From contig JAIWZP010000024.1 of the NCBI GenBank assembly GCA_025201375.1, positions 372,001 to 436,000 of the forward strand: a DNA stretch of 64,000 bases, given 5' to 3'. The notes under the pieces were generated by a model. It did not search any database and had not been told where the DNA came from. It worked only from the letters and a program-made list of their open reading frames with translations. Origin of the DNA: Gongronella butleri (Eukaryota > Mucoromycota > Mucoromycetes > Mucorales > Cunninghamellaceae). A program made the translations under genes and the position numbers. Positions within the stretch are counted from its first letter, which is position 1. Each line of letters starts with the position of its first letter. Shown here one piece after another: positions 42,586-53,121 of this stretch.

Positions 42586-44505
42586 ATGAGTCACCAAGCA
42601 ACAGGCGCGGAATTAATTGCCTTGACACTGAAGCACCTTGGCGTGCGTGTAATTTTTGGAATTGTTGGGATCCCCGTGGTGGAAATTGCGGACGCGTGCC
42701 AAGCCCATAGTATCCGGTTTATCGGCTTTCGCAACGAGCAGTCGGCCGCGTATGCGGCGTCCGTGTACGGGTTCCTGAGCGGCGAGCCTGGCGTGTGTCT
42801 GACGGTGGGCGGGCCTGGCGTGGTGCATGGGCTTGCCGGCCTGTTGAATGCGCAGCTGAATTGCTGGCCGATGGTGCTGCTCGCCGGGTCGTGCGACACG
42901 GACCAGGTGGACATGGGGGCGTTTCAGGAATTGGACCAGGTCGAGGTGTGCCGCCCTTATTGCAAATATGCCGCTCGTCCTTCCAGCGTCGACAAGATCC
43001 CCTTTGTCCTCGAAAAGGCCATTCGCACCGCTGCAGCAGGCCGCCCCGGCCCCACGTACGTGGACTTGCCCGCCGATTATATCCAGTACGCCATCAAGGA
43101 TCGCAATGCCATCGCACCTCTGTTACCCCAACACCGGCTAATCGCTCCACGTTCGCAGGCCGACCCTGCCGCCATTGCCCAGGCCGCTGCTTGGCTCCGC
43201 GATGCGCGCCGACCGCTCATTGTCATTGGAAAAGGGTAAAAAAAAGTGAAAAACAGGAAAAAAAAATCATGAGGGAGCAAATTGCTTATTTTTTTTCTTT
43301 CTTTTTTTTTTTTTCATTGTAGAGCTGCCTATGCACGCGCTGAGGACGAATTGCGACAATGGGTTGAGCAATTGGGCGTGCCATTCCTGCCGACACCCAT
43401 GGGAAAGGGCGTTTTGCCGGATAATCACCCATTGTGCGTGTCAGCGGCGCGATCCAAGGCGCTCAAGGAGGCCGACGTGGTCGTGCTCGTCGGTGCTCGG
43501 CTCAATTGGATTCTGCACTATGGCGCTGCACCACGCTGGGCCGAAAATGTCAAATACATCCATTTGGACGTGCATCCCGAGGAAGTCGGCAACAATGGCG
43601 CTCACACCGCCGCACTCGTGGGTGATTTGCGCCTGTCGCTGAAGCAATTGCTCGAATTCGCACCCACGACAGGAATTGACCCTGCGTACCTGTCTGGCCT
43701 GCAAGCCAAGGCCAAGGGCAACGTCACCAAGATGCTCCAACTCGGCAAACAAGGCGATGACCAAGCGGTGCTCAATTATCACACGGCATTCACCGTCATC
43801 AAGGACATCTTGCCCACTCAGGGGATCATTTACATTAGCGAGGGTGCAAACACCATGGACATTGGCCGCTCTTACTTTGATGTGCAAGTCCCGCGCCATC
43901 GTCTCGACGCAGGCACTGGTGCCACCATGGGCGTCGGCATGGGCTATGCCATTGCAGCACAGGTGTATTACCCGGACCACCGCATCGTGTCCATTGTCGG
44001 CGATTCCGCCTTTGGTTTCAGGTACAAAGCGACAATTTTATCAAAAAAACGCAAATTCTTACCTTTTTTTTTTTTTTTTTTTTTGGGCCAGTGCGATGGA
44101 ATTGGAGACGGCCGTGCGCTCCAACATTCCTCTTTTGATTATCGTGATCAACAACAACGGGATTTATCACGGTCTAGACGAAAAGGACTATGAGGCGTCG
44201 CGCGAAACACAATCGTTGCCATCCACGTCGCTGTCACCCGAGACGCGGTACGATTTGATTGCCGAAGCATGCGGCGGCAAAGGCTGGCTCGTGCGCAATC
44301 GCGTCGAGCTCGCCAAGGCGCTCAAGGAGAGCTTGACTCTTACAAAGGAAACCTGCGTCATCAATGTCCTCATCGCACCGGGCGGCCGCAAGAAATTGGT
44401 AAAACGAAATGCTTTTGGGTAGGCCCAGTTTTCTCACAAACGTCCTTTTTTTCATAATTTTAGTCCTTTGGATGGATGAACTCGGCGCAAAAAGCAAAAA
44501 TTTGA
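42586..44505 (+). CDS. HACL1: 2-hydroxyacyl-CoA lyase / oxalyl-CoA decarboxylase family (thiamine-diphosphate enzyme)
   Basis: Exons 42586-43235, 43323-44021, 44092-44398 and 44464-44505 give 565 residues. The protein follows the HACL1 pattern: IFGIVGIPVVEIADACQ with the activating Glu region FRNEQSAAYAAS, GPGVVHGLAGLLNAQLNCWP, GAFQELDQVEVCRPYCKYAARPSS, and the TPP/Mg motif GDSAFGFRSAMELETAVR...IVINNNGIY (GDS in place of GDG, as in HACL1). The enzyme cleaves 2-hydroxyacyl-CoA to formyl-CoA and an aldehyde in alpha-oxidation; oxalyl-CoA decarboxylase is the alternative. The last exon is only 14 codons and ends AQKAKI, a tripeptide AKI that resembles but does not match canonical PTS1. An AATAAA lies at about 44536. 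Confidence 0.9.
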
Positions 44506-44713
44506 AAATGTTCACACTGTAGACAATGAATTCAGAATAAATCCGTGTACAATTGATGCGCACAGAGACCAATTGGGTCGTCAGAACATGAACCAAAGAG
44601 ACATGCGCGTAAAATAATAATAAAGACTAGACGCGCCATAAAAAAGGATGTAATAGTGAATTTTGTCATGTTTATTGTATGAATTGGAATTATGTACATC
44701 ACCAAGCCAAAAA

Positions 44714-46211
44714 TTACTTGGTCGGCTTCCAGTTCTCAGCTTCCCAATAGATTTCCTCCTCCTTGCCCTCCAGGGCGCGCACCGTGATCGTCTCCATGCT
44801 CGGCGCGTCCTTTTTCGTGCCCTTGGTGTCATTGCCAGCGGTCTGCGCCAGATGATTGGATTCAAAGAATGCAACAAGCTTGTCCGTGTCGTCCTCCGAT
44901 GCCATGCGTACGTGCGTCTAAAAAGGAAAACAGCAAGTTAGGCGTGTTTGTAAGAAAAAAAGAGAAAAAAAAGCATGTCACTTACGCGTGTCAAACCTTT
45001 CTTGTACTTGACAAAGGCTACAGAAGCGCCAGACTGCTTCAACAGAGCCTAGAAGCACGAAAAAAAAAGTGAGCTGCGCCATCCAGGAGGGATGAAATTG
45101 GCAAGACTTGCCGTCAAGCTTGTCTTTGTCGTTTTCGGATGAATATGATCGACGAGGGCGATGATGTGCCTTGGGTAAATTTTTGTAGCGGTGTCATCGT
45201 CACGCGTTTTCTTTGCTGGTTGGGCATCGGCTTCGCCATTGGCATCGGTGCTGCCACGTTTTCTCTTGCCAGGCGCTTTGACAGGGACATTGGATGCCGA
45301 CTCTTGCTGTTCATTCTGCTGATTGTGCTTGCTCCAGATGCCCTTGATAGTGGCCGCGTCGCGCTCCTTGATCTCTAGATATTCGCGCTCAAACTCATTG
45401 TATCGCTGCCTAATCAAGAAAAATAAGCATGACGCGCTCTTTTTTACGTGTTTGCCCATGAATTTACTTGGACATGACGCGCAGCTGCTGGCTTGTGGGG
45501 TCTTTTTCATTGGTGCTGTACTCGAGGGTATGATCGTCAAACGAGTTAAACATGTCAATGGCCACCTGAGCGTGCTCTTTGTCGTTAAATTCGACAAAAC
45601 ACATGCCATTTGCGCGCGCAACGCCTTGCTGGTCGCTCGGAAAGCGCGCAAATGACACCAGACCGACATGCTCCGTGAACAAGTCGCGGATCTTGTCAAT
45701 CGTGTTGTATTGGCCCTTTAGATTTTCCTAAAAAAAAAAGAATCAGCCATTTTCCCCTCGTTTACTTCATTGCCATTTACCACATAGATGGACCAATCGT
45801 CCAGCTCGATCGTCTTATTGTGGATGTATGGTTTGACGCGGCGAACAGCATGATCGACAATCTAAAAATAAAAGGCCGCGTCGCGTAAGAAGGCGAAATG
45901 GCACTAAAATGAGCGCCAATGGGCTGTACCTCAAGTTTGCTGGCGCAAAACTCAACCACAGCTTTGTCAATTTCCTGCTGCGAGGGACCAAGACGCGCGA
46001 CCACGTCCACGGTCAGCAGTTTGTCGATCGGCACAGCTAAAAAAAAAAAAAATCAGAAAAAGAGCGTTTTGCAAAGAAAAAAAGACTGAATTGGCGTACC
46101 TCCCGTGTCGCTGGCAAGAACGAGCGCGCGCACAGGCTCGTTGGCGTCGAGATAAAAGTCGCTGAAGCATTTGAGAAGGGCGTTTGCCAGCGGGGGCGTG
46201 GGTTGGGCCAT
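44714..46211 (-). CDS. LARP7: La-related protein 7 / Pof8-like (La module plus C-terminal xRRM)
   Basis: Seven exons (46211-46100, 46036-45930, 45861-45781, 45727-45468, 45409-45112, 45048-44986, 44917-44714) give 374 residues. The N-terminus is a reduced La motif (CFSDFYLDANEPVRALVLAS, VPIDKLLTVDVVARLG, EIVDHAVRRVKPYI). RRM1 follows (WSIYVENLKGQYNTIDKIRDLF, GMCFVEFNDKEHAQVAID), then a basic linker (GKRKRGS, PAKKTR) and an xRRM (RHIIALVDHIHP, ASVAFVKYKKGLTRTHVRM, and a long C-terminal helix EEEIYWEAENWKPTK). LARP7/Pof8/p65 proteins bind telomerase RNA or U6/7SK-type RNAs. Intron 5 needs a GC donor (ACG|GCAAGT) to keep the xRRM frame. It is divergent from BET2, 107 bp away. Confidence 0.78.
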
Positions 46212-46318
46212 TTGCGAAAAAGGAAAGCAAAAAGAAAGAAAAATGGAGAGCCCCGCCCCGTCCTTTTTTTATTTCTTTTGACGCCTCTCTTTCCTGTTTT
46301 TGTTCATTTTTGTACGTT
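46212..46318. promoter_or_regulatory. 107-bp bidirectional promoter, LARP7-like / BET2
   Basis: The two start codons are 107 bp apart on opposite strands. The interval has a GC-box-like CCCCGCCCC in the centre, flanked by purine-rich sequence on the LARP7 side and pyrimidine-rich on the BET2 side. No TATA box. Confidence 0.65.
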
Positions 46319-46696
46319 ATGGACGACCCTGTGCCCACCGAGTTGCTTGTAGACTTGCACGTCAAATATATTCAGTCGCTGGACCACCGCAAGGAGGATC
46401 TAGAATACTGGCTCACGGAGCACCTGCGTGTCAGTGGCCTCTATTGGGGCCTGACGGCTCTCGACCTGATGCACAGAAAGGACGCCTTACCCAGGGACGG
46501 CGTCGTCGACTATGTGCGAAGCCTACAACGAGACGACGGCGGCTTTGGCGGCCACACCCACCACGACTCACACCTCCTCTACACCCTCTCCGCCATTCAG
46601 ATCCTTATCACCGTCGACGCCATCGACCAAATCGATATTGACAAGGTCGTCACCTGTAAGATTTGCGCCGCCCACGTGGCAAAACGCCTTCCAATG

Positions 46697-46728
<32 letters not shown>

Positions 46729-47615
46729 GCAATTGGACGCGCCTTCGTCTCATTATCTCTTTTTTTACTCGATTTTATAGTCATTGCGAGCCGTCAAAAC
46801 GAGGATGGGTCGTTTTGCGGCGACGTGTGGGGCGAGGTGGATTCGCGTTTCTCATTTGTAGCACTCAATGCGCTTTCACTGCTCAAGCGCCTGGATGCCG
46901 TCAATATACCAAAGGCTGTCGAGTGGATTCTCAAGTGCAAGAATTATGACGGTGCATTCGGCAACCGGCCCGGCAGCGAGTCACACGCCGCTCAAGTCTA
47001 TTGCTGCCTCGGTGCACTAGCCATTGCCGACGCCCTTCATCACGTCGACACAGACCTCCTTGCTTGGTGGCTATGCGAGCGCCAATTGAAGAACGGGGGC
47101 CTCAATGGCCGCCCAGAAAAGCTGGAAGATGTACGAATGCGTGATACCTCCCTTTTTACGCGCGCAATTGCTCATTTTTCTCGCTTTTTTGCCTTTTTAG
47201 GTCTGCTACTCATGGTGGGTTCTGTCGTCGCTCTCCATCTTGGGTCGTGTCAGCTGGATCGACAAGGACAAGCTCACTGAATTCATCCTGTCTGCACAGG
47301 TAAAATGAAAACACGGGAAAAGACGCGTCAAAAAACGCGAAAAGGCGCGGTGGGACACGAAAAAGACGCGTCACATTCGTGTTCTGTTTCCTCTTTTTTT
47401 TTTTTTTGTTGCTGACAACCCTCCTTGTATAGGACCCCGACCAAGGTGGCATCTCGGATCGACGTGGGGACATGGTGGACGTGTTTCACACGGTGTTTGG
47501 CCTTGCTGGGCTGTCATTGCTTGGCTATCCCGGCTTGAAACCGGTCAATCCTGTCTATTGCATGTCTGCGGACCTGATCGACTCATTGGGTCTCGACACA
47601 AAATATTCTACATGA
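46319..47615 (+). CDS. BET2: Rab geranylgeranyltransferase (GGTase-II) beta subunit
   Basis: Exons 46319-46655, 46781-47130, 47201-47299 and 47433-47615 give 322 residues, matching the family (about 325-330). The enzyme, with an alpha subunit and Rab escort protein, adds geranylgeranyl groups to Rab C-termini in the cytosol. The alpha-alpha barrel repeats are visible: [110 protein letters not shown] and [27 protein letters not shown]. The zinc ligands are the Asp-Cys of LEDVCYSWW (split by an intron) and the His of DVFHTVFG. Confidence 0.95.
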
Positions 47616-47905
47616 CGAAAAACACCCTGTACTATATAAATTCGCTCTTTACACATACACACGCTCCCTTTCCTTATTTCCTTTGCACAACAGGCGCGCA
47701 TACACTATTACCCGCTTTTTCAGAGGCCATGGCCCATGCAAAATTGCAATTGTGTCTTCAACAGGTGGAGTCAGATCGCAAGTTTGCAAAAAGGAGAGAG
47801 AGACGCACGATAAAAAAAAGGCCAATATGTAATTGTGAATGACATTTATGATGCGATGGATGCAAAAAGAATAAAGATGAGAAAAGGGAGGAGGAAGGGG
47901 GCATA

Positions 47906-48150
47906 CTACAGGAAGAATCGTCGTCGGCTGGTCTCCATTTCGGGCTTGAAGAACCACTCATATTCACCGTCGCGCTGGTACACGCCCTTTTGCAGCCACT
48001 TCATCTTGAGCGTGAACTTGGGGCCAAGCTCCTGCAAACCGACCTTGTCCGTGTCCCGGAAAATATAACCTGGAATGAGGAAAATAGAAAAAAAATGAGA
48101 ATTTGTGGGTTTTCAACGTCAATTGTGTGCCACGCGACGCTCTTGTCGCG

Positions 48151-48181
<31 letters not shown>

Positions 48182-49299
48182 TTGACGCTCACGACGTACG
48201 ATGTCTTCGCACAAAGATGAAATCACGCTGGTTGTGGAACGTGATGCATTGACGGCCCTGGAACTCGGGCACCTGCGGGAACAAGGCTTGGAACATGCGG
48301 CCGACGGTGTGGCCAAGACGTGTATTAAAGTTGTTGAGGATGATCTCGGGGTGGTGCTCAGTGACAGAGCCATGGTTCTACAAGAAAGAAAGCTCGATGA
48401 GACATCCAAAACGCTCATAGACACGCAATTTGCTCTCCTTGTCGTCCCCAATTGCCCTCTTACCGAGATCTTTCCAGGAGGCGTGAAGCTTGTCAACTTG
48501 AAGTAGGCAGAGGGACCATCGGGCAAGTGAATCAGCGTGAGGCCATCTACAACAAAAAGGAAAAAAAAAAAAGCAAAATTGAGGTCAATTGGAGGTCAAT
48601 GGCGTGTTGTTGAGTGACTCGTGACTTTTTGCCGCAGCCGCAACAATGGCAAACGCTCACATACTTGGCTTTTTGTGATCTTCATTGACGACGATCAAGT
48701 CGGTGAACTCCTGGTCCTTGGCAATTTGGATCATTTGGCGCAATTCGTGCTTGCTTCCTCGCTTTTCAAACTGAGCATTCGGCATCATCGACATCAATTC
48801 GGCGCAAAAGTCGTAGGTCATCTATAAAAGAAAATACAAACGTGAGTCTTTTGCCCACTTTGCCCGCCATTGTGGCCCTTTTTCGTCAAACGAGGTACCT
48901 TTGTGCACTTTTTGCTTGTGGTGACGACGATCTTGGGGGTCTTGCCACTAAAGTAGCTTGCAAGCTCGTCGGTCGCCTCGTCCAAAGCAACCTCCTCGTC
49001 GTCATTATCGACCATGGTATCGTCCTCTTCGCGGGTGTTGTCCAGAGTGCGAGGCACATTTTCACGAAGACGTTTCTAAAGCAAAAAGACAATGAATATC
49101 ACCCCAAAGCCGTCTTGGTGGCTTCCACAGCAACCAATTTTGTTACCTCTTTCAGCTCGGGATTCTTAGCCTCTTCCTTGGCAAGCTGCTTTCGTCGCTC
49201 ACTCTTCTTTTTGGCCTTCTCGGCCTTGAGCTTATTATACAGATTCTCGCGCTTCTGCTTGTTCTTGATATCCGAGGGCTGCACAGGTATTTTCGGCAT
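47906..49299 (-). CDS. RPF1: Ribosome production factor 1 (Brix domain)
   Basis: Six exons (49299-49147, 49075-48899, 48821-48665, 48546-48464, 48377-48200, 48069-47906) give 303 residues. RPF1 is a nucleolar 60S-subunit assembly factor that binds rRNA through its Brix domain. The N-terminus is a charged Lys/Glu helix ([23 protein letters not shown]), then an acidic segment. The Brix part contains [104 protein letters not shown] and the end [20 protein letters not shown], the family signature. Intron 5 holds a (GA)n tract on the coding strand. The 3' end faces BET2, about 290 bp away. Confidence 0.95.
48155..48181. repeat. (CT)13 microsatellite in an RPF1 intron
   Basis: Dinucleotide run, (GA)n on the RPF1 coding strand, just inside the 5' half of the last intron. 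Confidence 0.9.
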
Positions 49300-51440
49300 G
49301 TTGATCGAGGGGCAAAAGAGAACAAAAAAAAGTGAAAGAAGAAAAAAAAAAAAAAGAGAAAAATCAAAATTGGTGCTCCTCCTTCAACTTTTCTTTTGAA
49401 AACCCAGCCACAGTGGCCAATTGGAGCTCAGACATCGCTCGCATGAATTCATGACCTGTTCTGTTCCCCTGAACCCCCTTCCCCCCAAAACGAGTCCATT
49501 TTATAAAATCATTCTTTTTCAATTTACACCTATACAAATAGGCTTGCAAAATGACTTTATTAATACCCGAACAATTCAATTGGCAGCGACAATAACCATG
49601 CAACGCAGTGAACTTGAAGAGTCACCTGCGCACACAAAACAAAAAAAAACCTTGTCAAAATATCATAAAGCTCGTATTGTAAGCACATAATTACGCATCC
49701 GAGCGCCCAGATTTCACCTCCATTTCAAAAACAAGAATAAAAAGACCTTGACTGGTATAGAGATATTGGCACGATACGAGACAGGTTACGCGTCAAAATC
49801 GGCCTTTTGGTCTTTTTTCTGTTTACAGGCACTGATTCGCCAGCCTGACACGTGGGCAGCCCTCAAACGCGTCTCATTGTAAATAAACAAGCGAGATGCG
49901 CTGAACGGGGTCCAACTTGCAGCTACAAAAGCTCATTGGCACGCGCAAAACACAAAACACTATTTTCGCCGGATCGAGCGCCCAAACAAAAAATGAAAAA
50001 ATGAGTCTCCAGAATTGGACCAAACCTGCACACAAGAAGAAGGGCATGGGGAAACCACTGAAAATGCTAGAACAGAGTGGGATCAACCTACTCGTTGACA
50101 AGGAATTCACAGTTTGAGATTTTATTTCAAAGTCGAATTGCACGGGAAAAACGCACCCATGGATCTCCGCTGACGTGTCCACCGGCAACTGACACTCTAG
50201 CTGCATGAATCTGCTGAGGAGCAGGCGCGTGTAGCACGACATTTGACGCGGTTTATCACGCGTTCAAGTTGCCCCGCAAACGAACTGCTCGCGTTAATTC
50301 TGCCTGGAGCTGCTTTTTGCAGTGATCATCGACACCCACGTACGCAGCAAAACGTGCTTGTTCTGGTGGTCTCTGTTTCGCAGCTCTGTGACCAATTTTC
50401 GTCGACTTTTCCTTGAGGTGAAAAAAAGACGCAAATTGCATTTTACGTGGAAACCAGTCGATGAACTCCCTTTTTTTATTGCATTTGTATCGGTTACTGC
50501 GGGGACATAACCATGTGGTTGAATGGCGTGGCGATCTGACGACCTAAATTCCGCTGTTTTCAAATCCTCGACTGCACCCCTTGGAAAATCCGCGACTTTC
50601 GAAAATGGTGGTTGCTCGCGATCCACTGGTCGTAGTGTCTCCGGGGTGGGCTCGTTTGAACGAGAAAGCTTGGAGCAATCGTCCCAGAGCCCAGTTGGCT
50701 CTTGTAGACTGTAAATTTATTGATGGATGACCAAAAAAACAATAAAAAGGCTCTGATCGCAGTGATTTTGAAAACCTTCTCATCGATTTCTGGTTTTTTT
50801 TGCATTACAAGCGACGAACTTCTGTCCAAAGCATGTTTCAATATTTGGGATGCACAGACACGTCAGACATTTGACAGCTGCCACGTCAAAATCGCAAATA
50901 AAGCACAAATTCGAAGTTTTTGGAATTGCAACGATTGTTTCCTTGCCAAATTCTTTGATTAGTTATCACCCTTGGACAGCCAATTCTAGTTTATATGCAT
51001 CAAGGACGTGTTCCTGGACCATTTGCGCGCCATCAAAACAGCGAAATCGTTTGAAAGTGAGAATGATCATTGAATAGTCTTGGCGCAGAGAACCAGGGAC
51101 GCATGAATTGACTCACATCCGACGCGATGCCATCGGAATTTGTAACTAAAAGGCATTGGTGCTCTCGTTTGCGCTCCGTGCTACGATACATTGCACATGG
51201 ACGATTCTTGTGGCCAGCAATGACGATATTCCAAGGGCCGGCGCAGCATTAGGCAGTAAGGTTCATCCCAAGGGCATCAGCTGACCAACCAGGAGCCAGC
51301 GGGAGTCGATTGTTGAGTCGTTCAGCCAAAAAAGGGCAGCCTTTTTTTTTTTTGTTGTTTCGACTTTTTTTTGCACTTTTTGCTTCTCTTTTTTTCGTTT
51401 ATTTTTCCCCCCGTTCAAATCCCAACTCTTTCTTGTACAA
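49300..51440. other. 2.1-kb gene-free interval with repeat R1 copy C
   Basis: Promoters of RPF1 (minus) and the SNARE gene (plus) at the two ends, R1 copy C between. No supported gene. Confidence 0.6.
49985..50680. repeat. Dispersed repeat R1, copy C
   Basis: Landmarks: GAGTCTCCAGAATTGGACC, TGGGGAAACCACTG, TTTGACGCGGTTTATCACGCG, GTGATCATCGACACCCACG, CCATGTGGTTGAATGGC, ATCCTCGACTGCACCCCTTG. Confidence 0.78.
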
Positions 51441-52794
51441 ATGTCCTTTAACGACTTGGAGCAAGGCTACGGCTCGGGCGGCGGCTCGCTGCGTGCCCCG
51501 CGCCAAGGCGCTATTCAGCTGCCAGGTAAATTTGCCCCTACCTTTTTATTTTTTTTTTCTCGCGCTCCGCCAAGACTCTCGGCACCTTGGGTCTGACACA
51601 CGGCTCTTTTCTCATTTGTTTGTACAGATGACGAAGACAATGAATACAAGTCGCTCGTACAAAAGGTGTCGCAGCAAGTGTTTCACATCAATGGCAATAT
51701 CACCAGCATAGAGCGTCTCGTCAATTTCCTGGGCGGCCCGCGCGACACCGCCGACGTCCGCAACAAGCTGTACGTGAAAACCCGGCCGGCCGTGCCCATG
51801 GAACATCAGTCAAATTGCAGCGAAAGGCGCTCACATTCATTGTTTCTTATTTTTGTAGCCACGACACGACCGAAGCGACGCGCGACCTCATCCGTGACGC
51901 GACGCAGGACATCAAACAGCTGGCGCAATACCCCTTGGGCGCCAGCGGCAACGCTGTACGTGATTGCATTTCGAAAAAGGATCGAAAAGGTCATGAATGA
52001 TCCACTAACGTGCCTCCAATGGCTCTTTGTTTCTATAGAGACAACGCAAGCTTGAACAGCAGAAACTGTCCAAGGACTTTCAAAAGGTGCTTGGCGATTT
52101 CCAAAAGATTCAGCGGGTATCAGCAAGCAAACAGCGCGAATACGTCGACAAGGCCAAGGCAACGACCGCCATGCTTCAATCCCAGGTTGCGTAAGTCTCC
52201 TGTGGCCTTTCATGGCAGACGATGGCATTCATGGCATTGAACAAAAAAAGGGGCATTGGGGCGACCGACAAATAGGAAAAGGGCTGATTTTGTGATGATT
52301 TTACAATGATTTGCTTAATCTTTTTTTTATGTTCATTAGGGCCGAGGAGGACGACATGGTGGACGATCAGCAGACACTTGTGGACGACACTCAACGACGA
52401 ATTCAGCTGCAGGCGCTGGACAACGAAATCGAGTACAACGAGGTGCTGATTTCCGAGCGCGAGGGCGAGATCCAAGGCATCGAGCAGGGCATCAGCGAGC
52501 TAAACGAGATCTTCCGTGACCTCGGCATGCTGGTCAATGAGCAGGAAAACGGCATTCGTACGTTCTATGACGGCAAAATATTCATGTTTTTGAGCCTGAC
52601 TGACATTTTTTTTTATTGCAGAGAGCATTTACGGCAACGTCCTGAACATTGCGCAAAACACACGCCAGGCTGCCGAGGAGCTGACGGTCGCCAATCGGCA
52701 TCAAAAGAGCGCGCGCAAGAACATGTGCTGCTTCTTGCTGATCATTGCCATTGTCGGCTCCGTCTTGGCCTTGATCATTGTTGTTGCAAAGTGA
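51441..52794 (+). CDS. Endosomal/vacuolar Qa-SNARE (syntaxin 7/Pep12-like)
   Basis: Six exons (51441-51525, 51628-51769, 51859-51955, 52039-52190, 52340-52557, 52622-52794) give 288 residues. The N-terminal Habc region starts at DDEDNEYKSLVQKVSQQVFHINGNITSIERLV, followed by DTTEATRDLIRDATQDIKQL and QRKLEQQKLSKDFQKVLGDFQKIQR. The SNARE helix is ISEREGEIQGIEQGISELNEIF ending in DLGMLVNEQ, where Gln227 is the zero-layer glutamine; it continues to GNVLNIAQNTRQAAEEL. A basic stretch (RHQKSARKN) precedes the C-terminal anchor CCFLLIIAIVGSVLALIIVV. Qa-SNAREs form the fusion complex at late endosome or vacuole. Pep12 and Vam3 cannot be separated with certainty here. Confidence 0.92.
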
Positions 52795-53121
52795 TTCCCC
52801 CCCACCACCTCCAAGTTTTGCAAATGCAAATGCCCATTTGGGCCCCCCGCCTCTCATTTTACCTTGAATTTTGAACCTTTTCTCTTCCCTCGCCCACCCC
52901 ATCTTGATATCCCCCTCTTTTTCCATAAATATTCGCTTTACAGGCCAGTTGATCACCGTGTGGCGCCGCTAGAAAACGCCAATGGCGCGACGCATGGCGC
53001 GTAATGCGGGACTTTTTCATTATTTTCCATTGGACAATGGCTTGGGCATGGCAATGCAAACGTGTTTATTTTTTTCACGAATAATTAAGAGTATATTATG
53101 CGGAAGGGATCTAGGGAGGCA
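52795..53121. other. Interval between convergent genes
   Basis: 3' ends of the SNARE and ZNF277-like genes; no gene seen. Confidence 0.6.

Noticed and set aside
45101..45120. GT donor AA|GTCTTG for LARP7-like intron 5
   Set aside because: It leaves one extra base and shifts the frame of the xRRM; the GC donor two bases upstream keeps it.
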